21,743 bases of DNA, taken from IMG/VR virus record IMGVR_UViG_3300042691_027643, positions 1 through 21,743 of that record. One strand, 5' to 3'. Position 1 is the stretch's first letter, and each line of letters starts with the position of its first letter. Positions 1-8,505 of this stretch are shown here, piece by piece. A program made the translations under genes and the position numbers. Origin of the DNA: a virus. The notes beneath the pieces are model-generated. The model searched no databases. It worked only from the letters and a program-made list of their open reading frames with translations, and was not told the DNA's origin.

Positions 1-2
1 TC

Positions 3-1886
3 TTCGGCAACGACAGCAAGATCGCCCGCCAGATCAGCGACCGGCAACGCAAGGCCGACAACGCCAAGAGCGACGACGTCGCCGCGCTCTCCGACGAGTG
101 GGCCACATTCCTCTCCAAGCTGGGCGGCGGCGAGATGCAGGGGCAGCAGCTTCTTTTCGACCTCTCCCGCATGGACGAGGAGATCGACGGCGTGGCCTAC
201 AGCCAGAACCAACTGGTCGCCATCACCATGATGTGGATGCAGCCGAAGGGTCGCCAGCACATGGAGGGATTCATGGACAGCGACGGCCAACCGGCGGGCA
301 AGTGGCACTACAACCAAGCCTTCGTCAACAAAGCCGAGGCGCTCCTGCGACCGGAGTCCAAAGCCATCCGCGAATACCTCCTCCGCAAATACGACGAGGA
401 ATACGAGGCCATCAACAAAGTCTACCGCAAGGTCTACGGGCTGAACCTCCCGAAGAACCAATTCTACTCCCCGCTGGTCGTCGAGAGCATCGCCGCACCG
501 GCACAGGCTGGCATCGATCCGGTGACCGGAGGCGTTTTTGCCGCCGGAGCCAACTCGCCCAGCGCACTCCGCTCCCGCGGCGGGGCCATCGCCCAGCCGG
601 TCTTCCGCGATGCGGTGCAGACCTACTTCGGCCACATGCTCCAGATGGCGCACTGGAAGGCTTACGCCGAGTTCAACAGCGAAGTCTCCGCTCTCTTGGG
701 CCACCGCGACACGCGCAACGTGGTCAAGGGCAAGGCAGGCGAGCAGGCCGCAACGGTGATGAACAACTGGCTGCAATACTTCCAACAGGGCGGCAACAAG
801 GACGCGGCCAACCATCTGGCCATCAACCAGTGGATCAACCGGATGACCGGCAACTTCGCGGCCATCTCCCTCTTCGGGCGCGTCTCGACCTTGGCCCTCC
901 AAGTCACCCAGCTTGGCGCGGCATCGGCCAAGATGCCGGTGGGCGCGTATCTTTCCCGCTTTGGCAAACTCATGTCCGGTCGCTTGGGGTGGACAACCGC
1001 CCTCGACAGCGACTACATCCAGCGCCGGATCAAGGACATGCCGCCCGCGGTCGCCTTGGCTATGCAGGGATTGCGGGCCGAGAAACCCAGCCAGATCCGC
1101 AACGCCGCCCGCTGGCTGGGTCAGCACTTGAGCGGGTTCGACGGACTTTTTACCGCGGGCACCTACGCCATCGTTTACGACTACCAGCTATCCCAAGCCC
1201 GCCAGAACGGCATGGGCGGGCAGGAGGCCGCGGACTACGCACGCGAGGCCACCGAGCGCATCGTGGACGAAATCGCCCAGCCGACGCGGGCCGGTGCGCG
1301 GTCGATCTACGAACTCAACTCGACCAACCCCGTGGCGCGGGCCGTCTGGGCCTTCTCCTCCGAGTCGCGCAAGAATATGGGCTTGCTCATGTATAACGGT
1401 GCCAAGGGCGGTAGTCGCAACTTTGGTAAGGCGCTGACCTACGTCCTGCTGCTCAACGGTCTGGTGGGCATTGTCATTCGCAATGCTTTCCGCGACATGC
1501 GCGACGAGGACGACGATGAGGTCTTCGACGAGAAGAACTGGGGCTGGAAGCGTCTGGCCGCGCAGTTTATCAGCGACCCGATCTACGGCATCCCCGTGGT
1601 GGGCGAGACGATTGAAGGCGGCATCTATACAGCATTCGGCGTCTACAAGCCCTCCGGCTCCGTTTTCGATGTGGCCCGCGGAGTGCCCGCCGCCACGCGC
1701 ATGGTGACGCAATATCCGGCGCAAGTGCTGGAAGGCGAAGCCGAGTTCCGCGACATCGTGGCCGACGTCAACCGCGTCCTCGCCGCCGCCGGTCTTTTCA
1801 ACAGCAACATCGCCGGAGCCGCGGCCATCAGCAACTTGGCCAAGGACGTCTTTGAGGTCACAGACAACGCGCTACGCGACGAATAA
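3..1886 (+). CDS. Large phage virion protein, C-terminal part (5' partial)
   Basis: The frame is open from the first bases of the window, so this is the last 627 residues of a longer protein whose start lies upstream. It is rich in long helices with many Gln, Ala and Asn. Near the C-terminus there is a hydrophobic stretch (YVLLLNGLVGIVI), an acidic run (RDEDDDEVFDEKNWGW), and a Gly/Pro-rich hydrophobic segment (DPIYGIPVVGETIEGG). This tail layout is familiar from the C-termini of very large phage polyvalent or internal virion proteins, which are packaged in the capsid and ejected with DNA. That assignment is recognition by style, not by a catalytic motif. Its place just before the tailspike fits a late virion gene. 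A bipartite repeat follows the stop codon directly. Confidence 0.6.
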   Translation, partial: FGNDSKIARQISDRQRKADNAKSDDVAALSDEWATFLSKLGGGEMQGQQLLFDLSRMDEEIDGVAYSQNQLVAITMMWMQPKGRQHMEGFMDSDGQPAGKWHYNQAFVNKAEALLRPESKAIREYLLRKYDEEYEAINKVYRKVYGLNLPKNQFYSPLVVESIAAPAQAGIDPVTGGVFAAGANSPSALRSRGGAIAQPVFRDAVQTYFGHMLQMAHWKAYAEFNSEVSALLGHRDTRNVVKGKAGEQAATVMNNWLQYFQQGGNKDAANHLAINQWINRMTGNFAAISLFGRVSTLALQVTQLGAASAKMPVGAYLSRFGKLMSGRLGWTTALDSDYIQRRIKDMPPAVALAMQGLRAEKPSQIRNAARWLGQHLSGFDGLFTAGTYAIVYDYQLSQARQNGMGGQEAADYAREATERIVDEIAQPTRAGARSIYELNSTNPVARAVWAFSSESRKNMGLLMYNGAKGGSRNFGKALTYVLLLNGLVGIVIRNAFRDMRDEDDDEVFDEKNWGWKRLAAQFISDPIYGIPVVGETIEGGIYTAFGVYKPSGSVFDVARGVPAATRMVTQYPAQVLEGEAEFRDIVADVNRVLAAAGLFNSNIAGAAAISNLAKDVFEVTDNALRDE

Positions 1887-1933
1887 TCTTTTGACCCATG
1901 ATCACTGCGAAGGTTTAGTCAAACCAATACCCT
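1887..1933 (+). repeat. Bipartite repeat site 1 (TTTGACCCA ... GGTTTAGTCAAA)
   Basis: The left arm TTTTGACCCA lies at 1889-1898 and the right arm GGTTTAGTCAAA at 1912-1923. The outer six bases are inverted (TTTGAC/GTCAAA). The site fills the gap between the large virion gene and the tailspike gene. Read as a sigma70-type promoter it gives TTGACC (1891-1896), a 17-bp spacer and TTTAGT (1914-1919). The same arms recur elsewhere in the window. Promoter, operator or mobile-element remnant cannot be separated from sequence alone. Confidence 0.7.
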
Positions 1934-4162
1934 ATGGCCGTCCAGTCCGACACATCTCGCATCCAATACGCAGGCAATAACTCGACCACCACGAGCTATG
2001 CCGTGCCGTTTGTTTTTCAAGAGAACAGCCACTTGAAGGCCATCGCCCGCACCTCCGCGGGCGTCGAGAGCGTCGTCACGCTGACCAACCACACCGGAGC
2101 CGGTAACGTCAACGGCGGCACTGTCCGCACCGCGGTGGCCGTTCCGGCGACCAGCACGCTCACGATCTACCGCGAGGTGCCAGCGACCCAGACGACCACC
2201 TACGCCGAAGGCGGCGACTTCCCCGCAGCCAGCCACGAGCGTGCGCTCGACAAGCTCACCCAGATTGCCCAGCAGCTAAAGCGCGGCGTCGAAAACAGCG
2301 TCCGGTTAAGTGAGGCCACCCCACTTAACCCAATCCCCGTGCCCAGCAGTGCCAACCCGCATGTGCTGACGACCGTCAACGGCGGTGCGCCAACGTGGGA
2401 AACGGTGCCGTCCGTTTCTTTTCCTGCGAGCATTGCCGACTTGGGAGACGCCACAACCGTCAACGCCGCCGACGAGCTAATCATCCAGCAGGGCGGGATC
2501 ACCAAACGCGCCACCAGCGCCGAGTTGGCCAAGGGGTTGAATACGATCAACGGCACGATCAACGTCAAAGACTTTGGCGCGGTGGGCGATGGTGCGGCGG
2601 ATGATACGGCGGCAATTCAAGCTGCGCTAAACTCAACGGCCACATCCGTCTATTTCCCTTCTGGTTCGTATCGCGTTGCCAACAATGGAACAACAGGCGA
2701 TCCAGCAATCACCAGCAGCGTGGCCAACCGGCGCATTTTTGGCGAGGGCATCATAACGGCGACCAGCCAAGTTAAGCGGGCGCTTGGAATTACCGGAAAC
2801 AACACGACCGTCACGCTGCACTTCGACGGGAACCTAAACATTGGAACGGCCATCTACGTTGCCGCTGACAACCCTGTTATCACAGGATGTCGCATTTCAA
2901 ATCTTGATGGCAAGACGACATGGCAAGGCGTGGGTGTTCATTTGGCGTTTGATGGTCGTGACACAGCGGCCCTCGTGTCAAACAATGTCATCCGCAACTT
3001 GCAGGGCGCAGGAGACGGCGTTGGAGGTAATGGCGTCGGAATGCAGCGGGCCGTGCTTGTTGAGACGGATCAAAATTGCAACAACGCGGTTTTCATCACT
3101 GGCAACAGCATTGACACTGTTGAAGGAGAAGAGGGAGACGCAATCGTGGTTGCTGGTGGAACCAGCGCCTCGCCGTTGACGCTGCCGTGCGTCATCGCCA
3201 ACAACGTGGTCAAGTCGTGGAATCGAAGAGCGGTAAAGATCGCGGCCAACGGAGTAACGGTCACAAATAACTACTTCACCAACAATTTGCCAGCGTCTTT
3301 GCCGACGCTCCAGCGAGTTATTGACGCAACATCAGGATCAAATCTTTCATTTATCGGAAACACTTTTGATCGTTGCCTCTATCACGCGCAGATTGCTGTA
3401 TTTTTAGACAGCCCTCAAGTTGGCAATAACATCAAGGTGCTTGGAAATACAATATCTGGCGTTGGTTCCACAGTGGCGTCGAGCCTCATGACGGTCAGAA
3501 GCTATGGAACCGGCGTCACGTTTCAAAATAATTGCGTGGTAGCTGAAAGCCACACTGCGGCAAGTATAGACATAAGAAACTCTGCCAATGTGATGGTGTC
3601 TGGAAATACACTTGTTAGCGGAAGCGCGCAGCCGATTAGCATCGACTCATGCACTGATACGAGAATGGTTGGTAACGTAACGAATTCTGATGGGCGATAT
3701 ATTCACTATCACGACTATGAATCTGGAGAGTGGGTGACAAACATCAACAACCAGACAGCCGCAAGGTCGTTTGTGTTTTATAATTCTGACACGACTTTGT
3801 CTGACGGAGAGTTGATCGCTGCGCTTGCATGCCGACAGAACGATTCATCGTTTCCAAACGGTATTCATGGGTCACTAGAATTTAGGGCAGAGGGATCGTC
3901 TGGAAGCACCGGCATAAGAATTTGCGCTGGTAGTGGCGTATCTCCCAACGTCGAAAGGGTGAGGGTTACATCTGGCGGCAACATGGGCATCGGAATCACG
4001 CCAACCAGCAAACTCCACGTTGACGGCGATGTAACCGTCTCCAACGCCACGACTGCGACAACGGCCACGGCGGGAGCGCGAACATTGCCCGCAAATCCCG
4101 AAGATTTTCTTGTCGTTTCAATCAACGGCACCAGCCGCAAAATTCCTTACTACGCAACATGA
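1934..4162 (+). CDS. Tailspike / tail fibre with T7 gp17-like anchor and beta-helix domain
   Basis: This 742-residue receptor-binding protein has three parts. Residues 1-120 resemble the phage T7 gp17 N-terminal anchor that joins fibres to the tail: a beta-rich region, then YREVPATQTTTYAEGGDFPA and a helix (LDKLTQIAQQL). Residues 209-250 carry the entry motif of the pectate-lyase-3 superfamily (VKDFGAVGDGAADDTAAIQAAL, then VYFPSGSYRV). Many short Asn/Gly/Val repeats follow, as expected for a right-handed parallel beta-helix. The C-terminus has a fibre-like signature, GIGITPTSKLHVDGDV, but no obvious peptidase/chaperone domain. Such proteins bind or degrade surface polysaccharide. The beta-helix half is visibly less GC-rich than its neighbours, suggesting exchange of the host-range module. 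The stop overlaps the next start (ATGA). Confidence 0.85.
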   Translation: MAVQSDTSRIQYAGNNSTTTSYAVPFVFQENSHLKAIARTSAGVESVVTLTNHTGAGNVNGGTVRTAVAVPATSTLTIYREVPATQTTTYAEGGDFPAASHERALDKLTQIAQQLKRGVENSVRLSEATPLNPIPVPSSANPHVLTTVNGGAPTWETVPSVSFPASIADLGDATTVNAADELIIQQGGITKRATSAELAKGLNTINGTINVKDFGAVGDGAADDTAAIQAALNSTATSVYFPSGSYRVANNGTTGDPAITSSVANRRIFGEGIITATSQVKRALGITGNNTTVTLHFDGNLNIGTAIYVAADNPVITGCRISNLDGKTTWQGVGVHLAFDGRDTAALVSNNVIRNLQGAGDGVGGNGVGMQRAVLVETDQNCNNAVFITGNSIDTVEGEEGDAIVVAGGTSASPLTLPCVIANNVVKSWNRRAVKIAANGVTVTNNYFTNNLPASLPTLQRVIDATSGSNLSFIGNTFDRCLYHAQIAVFLDSPQVGNNIKVLGNTISGVGSTVASSLMTVRSYGTGVTFQNNCVVAESHTAASIDIRNSANVMVSGNTLVSGSAQPISIDSCTDTRMVGNVTNSDGRYIHYHDYESGEWVTNINNQTAARSFVFYNSDTTLSDGELIAALACRQNDSSFPNGIHGSLEFRAEGSSGSTGIRICAGSGVSPNVERVRVTSGGNMGIGITPTSKLHVDGDVTVSNATTATTATAGARTLPANPEDFLVVSINGTSRKIPYYAT

Positions 4163-4338
4163 TCGACAGCACGCAGACAACCGAAACAACGGTGACGGCC
4201 ACGTTCAGCAACGGAACGGCCAGCCGCACCATAAGCTTTGACCGCGCTCGTTACGAGAGCAACGGGGCAACGCCAAACTACGAGGCCATGATTGAAGAAG
4301 AGCACGCCGCATGGTTGGTGTGGCTGGGTGAGCCATGA
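4159..4338 (+). CDS. Small hypothetical protein (59 aa)
   Basis: This short gene starts with ATG overlapping the tailspike stop and ends in ATGA overlapping the next start, so it sits in a coupled chain. The product is polar, Thr-rich at the N-terminus (MIDSTQTTETTVTATF) and acidic/aromatic at the C-terminus (EEEHAAWLVWLGEP). No signal peptide or membrane segment is visible and I do not recognise a family. Its position among fibre genes suggests a tail accessory role, which is inference only. Confidence 0.65.
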   Translation: MIDSTQTTETTVTATFSNGTASRTISFDRARYESNGATPNYEAMIEEEHAAWLVWLGEP

Positions 4339-4673
4339 TCCTTGAACTGAAAACATCCGCCGCCATGCTGACCGCCGGAACATTCGGTGTGTTCGCTACG
4401 GCCACGCCGGTCATGGAAAGTTTCGGCTGGCTTCGCACGGTGGCAGAACTGGGCAGCTTTGGCCTCGTCGCCTTTAGCGCGATCATGCTGTTGGTCAAAG
4501 TCGCTCCGGCCTTTATTCACCACTTGGACAAGGCCCGCGACTCTTTCTTGGTCGAACTTAAATACGAGCGCGAACAGCGCAACGCGCATAGCGAGAAGAT
4601 CAATGCCTCGCTGCACCAGATCGATCAGTCGCTGCGCGACATCCACCACAGCGTGAAGGAGGTTGCTAAATAA
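4335..4673 (+). CDS. Small membrane protein with C-terminal coiled coil, possible holin
   Basis: The 112-residue product has two hydrophobic stretches, around residues 9-27 (AMLTAGTFGVFATATPVM) and 38-58 (AELGSFGLVAFSAIMLLVKV). A charged amphipathic helix follows to the end (heptad-like Leu/Ile with Glu/Lys/His). Two membrane segments plus a charged cytoplasmic tail fit phage holins and other small inner-membrane phage proteins. A second, more convincing holin candidate lies in the lysis cassette at 8341-8505, so this one could be a pinholin, an antiholin or a tail-associated membrane protein. It overlaps both neighbours by a few bases. Confidence 0.6.
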   Translation: MILELKTSAAMLTAGTFGVFATATPVMESFGWLRTVAELGSFGLVAFSAIMLLVKVAPAFIHHLDKARDSFLVELKYEREQRNAHSEKINASLHQIDQSLRDIHHSVKEVAK

Positions 4674-4927
4674 TGAGCGTCAAAATTCAAGACTGGAACC
4701 GCGTAGCATCGCAAGTCGTCCTCGTGGCACAGGGGCCGGATGGGAAGCCTGCGTTGCTCAACGAAAACAAGCCCGCGTGGGACTACCGCGCATTTACTTG
4801 GACAAGCGGCAACGCCACGCAAGTTGTCTACCGGCAAGGTGGAGCCAGCGGCACCATAGTGCTGACAGAAACTTTCACCTACGACGGCGACGGCAACCCG
4901 CTCACGCAGACGCTGACCTACCCGTAA
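4673..4927 (+). CDS. Hypothetical small beta-rich phage protein (84 aa)
   Basis: The start overlaps the upstream stop as TAATG. The product is mostly predicted beta-strand, with an aromatic, Gly/Thr-rich second half (FTYDGDGNPLTQTLTYP) typical of small phage tail accessory proteins. There is no signal peptide or membrane segment. It sits between a small membrane protein and a tail fibre, so a virion or fibre-associated role is likely but unproven. Confidence 0.65.
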   Translation: MSVKIQDWNRVASQVVLVAQGPDGKPALLNENKPAWDYRAFTWTSGNATQVVYRQGGASGTIVLTETFTYDGDGNPLTQTLTYP

Positions 4928-4928
4928 C

Positions 4929-7037
4929 ATGCCTTGGAAATACAACCCGTTTACCGACGCGCTTGATCAGACTGGATCGGGTGGTGGTAGCTACATCGAC
5001 GGCGAGGTCGAATACCATAGCAATCTTCCGGTGACCGCCGGAACGCCCGCGGTGAATAGCGCGTTCCTCGTGAGAAAAGGCGAGGGGCTATATTTCATCT
5101 CGCGCAAACCGGCAGGAATCTGGGTGCGTGAACTGAACAACGGCAACCTCGACGATTGGAAATACGCGGGCACGTTTAGTGATTTGTATCGGGATGCGAA
5201 TTTTAGAATCATAAACGATACGGACATCACCAAAGAACTGAAGTTCGACGCCAGCAGCATCGCCACCGGCACCACCCGCACGATCAGCGTCCCGAACAAA
5301 AACGTGACGCTCGATGACGCAGGCGACTCCCGCACCCCGTCATCGCATGCGGCAAGCCATGCGGCGGGCATTAAGGCCAGTTACAAGGGCCAAGTGGCAG
5401 GCATGACTTCGGACGTCTTTATCCGCGCCAACACCGCAGGCACCGCAGGCAACAGCATTACACTTACATTTAATGGCTCTCAGTCGGTAAGCAACCGCCT
5501 GTCTGCGTGGAACTCGGCTAATTCGTCCAACCAAGCAACTCTGGTTTCGGGCGATGGCGCACAAGTTCCCGACAACGGCGAGGAGATTGCGCTTTCGGGC
5601 GGGGTTGCGGGCGGTAGTGATCCGTTTAAGAACATCAACCAAGACCTTGGCACAACTGACAGCCCGAATTTTGCAGGCGCAACGATAAACCAAAGCGGCG
5701 CGTGGGGTCTTACGGTTAATAGCGGAAACAACGAAACAAACACCGCAGACTTTACTGGCAACAGCACCGACTACAACCTCATCCGCGTTCAGAACACTAC
5801 TGCCAACAGTTCATTCTACATGGCCTGCACTGGCAGCGGCTACGGTGGATCAAACTTTGGCGAATCCAACGCGGGTCAAGTGTCGCTTGAAGTCAACGGC
5901 GGCGGCACAAACAAAGTCGGATTGATCGGAAACAGGTTTGGCCCGCTTTGCCTTGGTGCAAACGACAAGATTCAGCTTCGCATTGACTCAAACGGAACGA
6001 CAATTTCCGACCCGACAGACATCACAAAAAAGGTGCGGCTCTCTGCCTCGTCCGTTAGTGCGGGCCAAACGCGGGTTGTCACGTTTCCAGACAAGAACAT
6101 CACGCTTGATGATACGGGAGACACAAGACCGCCCGCATCCCACACCCACGAACTGACCGCTCTTGCAGCCACAAACGCAACCAACGGCCATGTGCTGACC
6201 GCCAACGGATCGGGCGGGGTCACGTTTGCAGCGGCAAGCGGCAGCGGCGTCACCAGCGTCACAGGCACCGCGCCCATCGTTTCAAGCGGCGGAACCACGC
6301 CTGCGATTTCCGTCACAGTCGGCACGGGGGCCAACACGGTTGCGGCTGGCGACGATTCGCGCTTTCACACTCGCAGCCACGCGATGACAGGAACCAGCGA
6401 CCACACGGCGGGCAACTGGTCGGTCTTTTACAGCAACGGCAGCGGCCAAGTGACCGAGCTTGCCCTTGGCGCGGCCAACACGGTGCTGACTTCCAACGGT
6501 GCGTCGTCGGCTCCGAGCTTTGCGGCGGCGAGTGGCGGATCTGGCGGCGCAACCAATCTCTGGATTCCCGCCTCCGCATGGGTTCCGCGCACCACAGGCG
6601 GATGCGGCGTGGACAGCCGCGAGATCGGCGCGACCAACCGCGCCAACGTGGACGAGCTACTTTTCGACACAGGCACGGAAGAGTTTGCCCAAGCCCTCGT
6701 TGTCATGCCGAGCAACTACAACAACTCGACGCTGACCGCTCGCTTCTACTGGACGGCAGCTTCGGGATCGGGCGGCGTGGCGTGGGGCTTGAGCGGACGC
6801 GCTTACGGCGACGATGCCGCCCTCGACCAATCCAGCGGCACTCGCGTTGCAGTCACAGACACATTCATCACGGCTAACGATGTCCATGTGACGAGCGCGA
6901 CGAGCGCCGTGACCATTGACGGAACACCAGCGGCCAACAAGGCGATCAACTTTCAAATCTCCCGCGTGGTCGGGGATGCTGCCGACACCCTCGGCGTGGA
7001 CGCCCGCCTCCTCGGCGTGGAAATCATCTTCAACTAA
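4929..7037 (+). CDS. Mosaic tail fibre protein with duplicated module
   Basis: The 702-residue protein begins MPWKYNPFTDALDQTG, a common opening of small phage adaptor or fibre proteins, and is rich in Gly, Ser, Thr and Asn. A module of about 45 residues occurs twice, near residues 98-142 and 363-407: TDITKELKFDASS with NKNVTLDDAGD, and TDITKKVRLSASS with DKNITLDDTGD. Between and after these are fibre-type repeats (NGHVLTANGSGGVTFAAASG; NTVLTSNGASSAPSFAAASG). The last 160 residues, from ATNLWIPASAWVPR, form a separate beta-rich head seen at the tips of many phage fibres or appendages. The modular build suggests receptor binding with swappable tips. It follows the 84-aa gene after one base and overlaps the next gene as TAATG. 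Confidence 0.8.
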   Translation: MPWKYNPFTDALDQTGSGGGSYIDGEVEYHSNLPVTAGTPAVNSAFLVRKGEGLYFISRKPAGIWVRELNNGNLDDWKYAGTFSDLYRDANFRIINDTDITKELKFDASSIATGTTRTISVPNKNVTLDDAGDSRTPSSHAASHAAGIKASYKGQVAGMTSDVFIRANTAGTAGNSITLTFNGSQSVSNRLSAWNSANSSNQATLVSGDGAQVPDNGEEIALSGGVAGGSDPFKNINQDLGTTDSPNFAGATINQSGAWGLTVNSGNNETNTADFTGNSTDYNLIRVQNTTANSSFYMACTGSGYGGSNFGESNAGQVSLEVNGGGTNKVGLIGNRFGPLCLGANDKIQLRIDSNGTTISDPTDITKKVRLSASSVSAGQTRVVTFPDKNITLDDTGDTRPPASHTHELTALAATNATNGHVLTANGSGGVTFAAASGSGVTSVTGTAPIVSSGGTTPAISVTVGTGANTVAAGDDSRFHTRSHAMTGTSDHTAGNWSVFYSNGSGQVTELALGAANTVLTSNGASSAPSFAAASGGSGGATNLWIPASAWVPRTTGGCGVDSREIGATNRANVDELLFDTGTEEFAQALVVMPSNYNNSTLTARFYWTAASGSGGVAWGLSGRAYGDDAALDQSSGTRVAVTDTFITANDVHVTSATSAVTIDGTPAANKAINFQISRVVGDAADTLGVDARLLGVEIIFN

Positions 7038-7765
7038 TGAGAGCGCGAGTCCGCCATTTTCAGCCAAAGGATGCGGGTGCAAATCTTGTGCTTGATGCGC
7101 GATATATTGCTCAAGGCAACAACACAGCCGTCTCGTCTTGGGCTGATCGTAGCGGCAACGCCTACAACGCCGATCAAGCCACAGGAGGCAAGCAGCCCAC
7201 GTTTGAGACGGCAGGAGTTGGAGGACAAGGCGCTGTAAAATTTGACGGGGGCGATGTGTTAGAAATTTCTGGAGGATACACAAATTTACTCTCCGCAGAT
7301 AATACATGGTCGCTGGTTATGGTTACAAATCTTAGTTCATTTTCGGCGCAGCCTGTCGTTTTTGGCCGTAGCAATCAGTTCTTTTTTGAATATGGCGACA
7401 TGAACACAGTTTACTATTATGTTGGTGAACAAAATACTTATAGAACTTACGGAACAAGCAACGCTGCAATGTCTACAAACACAAGCTATGTTGCTGGTTT
7501 TACAAAAACAGCAGCGACAAGTGGAACATTGCGTGTAAACGGAACTTCACAGGCATCGTTTACAAATAGCGGAACTCCTGGTGGCTTGCAAACAACGCCA
7601 TCTGCAACAGGCAATTTATTTGTCGGCGGCTACACATCTACACCAACATTTGCGGCCACTGGTTATATCCCATTTGTTGCGTTTTTCACAACTGATCTAA
7701 GCGATTCGATGCGCAAGCGCGTTGAGCAGTGCGCCGCGCGTTCTTGGAAATTTAGCTGCAACTAA
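7037..7765 (+). CDS. LamG / concanavalin A-like lectin-fold tail protein
   Basis: The 242-residue product opens with a pattern typical of LamG-like jelly-roll domains in phage and surface proteins: LVLDARYIAQ, SSWADRSGNAYNADQ, GAVKFDGGDVLEISG, then WSLVMVTNL and the late strand LFVGGY. Such folds usually bind glycans, so a receptor- or polysaccharide-binding role at the tail tip fits its place after the fibre gene. The C-terminus has a basic helix (SDSMRKRVEQCAARSWKF). The gene body is strikingly AT-rich: 7381-7440 has 18 G/C of 60 by hand count. This suggests recent acquisition of the module. Confidence 0.75.
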   Translation: MRARVRHFQPKDAGANLVLDARYIAQGNNTAVSSWADRSGNAYNADQATGGKQPTFETAGVGGQGAVKFDGGDVLEISGGYTNLLSADNTWSLVMVTNLSSFSAQPVVFGRSNQFFFEYGDMNTVYYYVGEQNTYRTYGTSNAAMSTNTSYVAGFTKTAATSGTLRVNGTSQASFTNSGTPGGLQTTPSATGNLFVGGYTSTPTFAATGYIPFVAFFTTDLSDSMRKRVEQCAARSWKFSCN

Positions 7766-7768
7766 GCC

Positions 7769-8170
7769 ATGACCACCTATCTAATTTCACAAGGCCACTT
7801 TCGCGCCGAAACTGACGAAGCGGCGATTGCTAATTTGTTGCGGAAGGGCTGGGAATTGGCCCCGCCCAAACCCGACGAATCAGCACAATGGACAGACGGC
7901 GCGTGGATCGTGCCGCCTGCGCCGACCTACTCGCCCGAAGCATGGACAAGCCAGCACTTCTCGCCCATGCAGGTTTCCGCCCTTGCGCGTTTTGAAATGG
8001 CGCTGATGCAAGCGGGGAAGCCGCTTGGGCCGCTGATGACTGCGTTGAAAGCGTGGTTGGAAGGGATGCTGGTTGCTTCGGTTGACCCTACGCCGCGCAG
8101 CGATTGGCAGCAGCCGCCGTGTTCTTATGAGGCCGCGAGTGCGGAGGCGGTGGCGGGGTTGCAGAGCTAA
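7769..8170 (+). CDS. Hypothetical tail accessory protein (133 aa)
   Basis: This soluble protein has an N-terminal beta/alpha unit (YLISQGHFRAETDEAAIANLL), a Pro/Trp-rich linker (WTDGAWIVPPAPTYSPEAW) and a helical C-terminal part (VSALARFEMALMQAG). It resembles small proteins found after fibre genes, some of which are fibre assembly factors, but I see no diagnostic motif. It is the last gene before bipartite repeat site 2 and the lysis cassette, so it probably ends the tail transcription block. Confidence 0.6.
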   Translation: MTTYLISQGHFRAETDEAAIANLLRKGWELAPPKPDESAQWTDGAWIVPPAPTYSPEAWTSQHFSPMQVSALARFEMALMQAGKPLGPLMTALKAWLEGMLVASVDPTPRSDWQQPPCSYEAASAEAVAGLQS

Positions 8171-8209
8171 TCGTTTGACCCACGCTTCTCGTCGCGGTTT
8201 AGTCAAAAC
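8171..8209 (+). repeat. Bipartite repeat site 2 (TTTGACCCA ... GGTTTAGTCAAA)
   Basis: The left arm TAATCGTTTGACCCACG begins inside the stop codon of the upstream gene, with TTTGAC at 8174-8179. The right arm GGTTTAGTCAAA is at 8196-8207 and runs up to the start codon of the lipoprotein gene. As a promoter it reads TTGACC, 17 bp, TTTAGT, the same spacing as site 1. CGC/GCG inside the arms allows extra pairing if transcribed. The site separates the tail genes from the lysis cassette. A promoter whose -10 ends only 6 bases before the start codon would give a nearly leaderless message, which argues for caution. Confidence 0.7.
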
Positions 8210-8344
8210 ATGAAACCTCTCGTCCTACTCGCGCTCGCGCTCACCGGCTGCTCAACGCTGTCGGAAGTCCGCTTCGGGTGGGACATGAAAAACAACTCGC
8301 TGACGGTATCGATGCCGTTGGCCAAACCGACATCATCCAAATGA
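8210..8344 (+). CDS. Small lipoprotein of the lysis cassette (44 aa)
   Basis: The product starts MKPLVLLALALTGCSTLSE: a basic residue, a short hydrophobic core and a lipobox (L-T-G-C) with Cys14 as the probable lipidation site. About 30 mature residues would remain, with no membrane helix after them. A tiny lipoprotein immediately before a holin-like gene and an endolysin-like gene suggests an outer-membrane spanin-type subunit or another lysis accessory, but no inner-membrane spanin partner is evident nearby. The stop overlaps the next start as ATGA. Confidence 0.7.
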   Translation: MKPLVLLALALTGCSTLSEVRFGWDMKNNSLTVSMPLAKPTSSK

Positions 8345-8505
8345 AAAATCTCAAAACGACTGCACTTGGCATTCTCACCATCCTCGCCGCCGCCACTACC
8401 GCGGGCAGGGAGTTCCTCGCTACCGGAACCCTTCCCGACATTGGCCTGCTCGTGGCCAGCGTCCTCGCTGGCTGGGGTCTGATCACGGCACAGGATGCCC
8501 GCTAA
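8341..8505 (+). CDS. Holin-like small membrane protein (54 aa)
   Basis: The protein MKNLKTTALGILTILAAATT... has two hydrophobic segments, at residues 6-26 and about 32-49, joined by a short polar turn (GREFLATGTLPD). It ends in GWGLITAQDAR. This size and layout, with a Gly-rich second segment ending near AKD/AQD, is common in phage holin-like proteins that permeabilise the inner membrane. I chose the ATG at 8341, which overlaps the lipoprotein stop, over an upstream GTG at 8278 that would add polar residues in front of the membrane helix. The 3' end overlaps the endolysin candidate by 11 bases. Confidence 0.65.
   Translation: MKNLKTTALGILTILAAATTAGREFLATGTLPDIGLLVASVLAGWGLITAQDAR

Noticed and set aside
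98-1396. Long open frame (432 codons) overlapping the large virion gene
   Set aside because: The translation is Arg/Gly/Pro/His-rich and shows no domain pattern. It is a GC-rich shadow of the true frame, which has clear protein-like composition.
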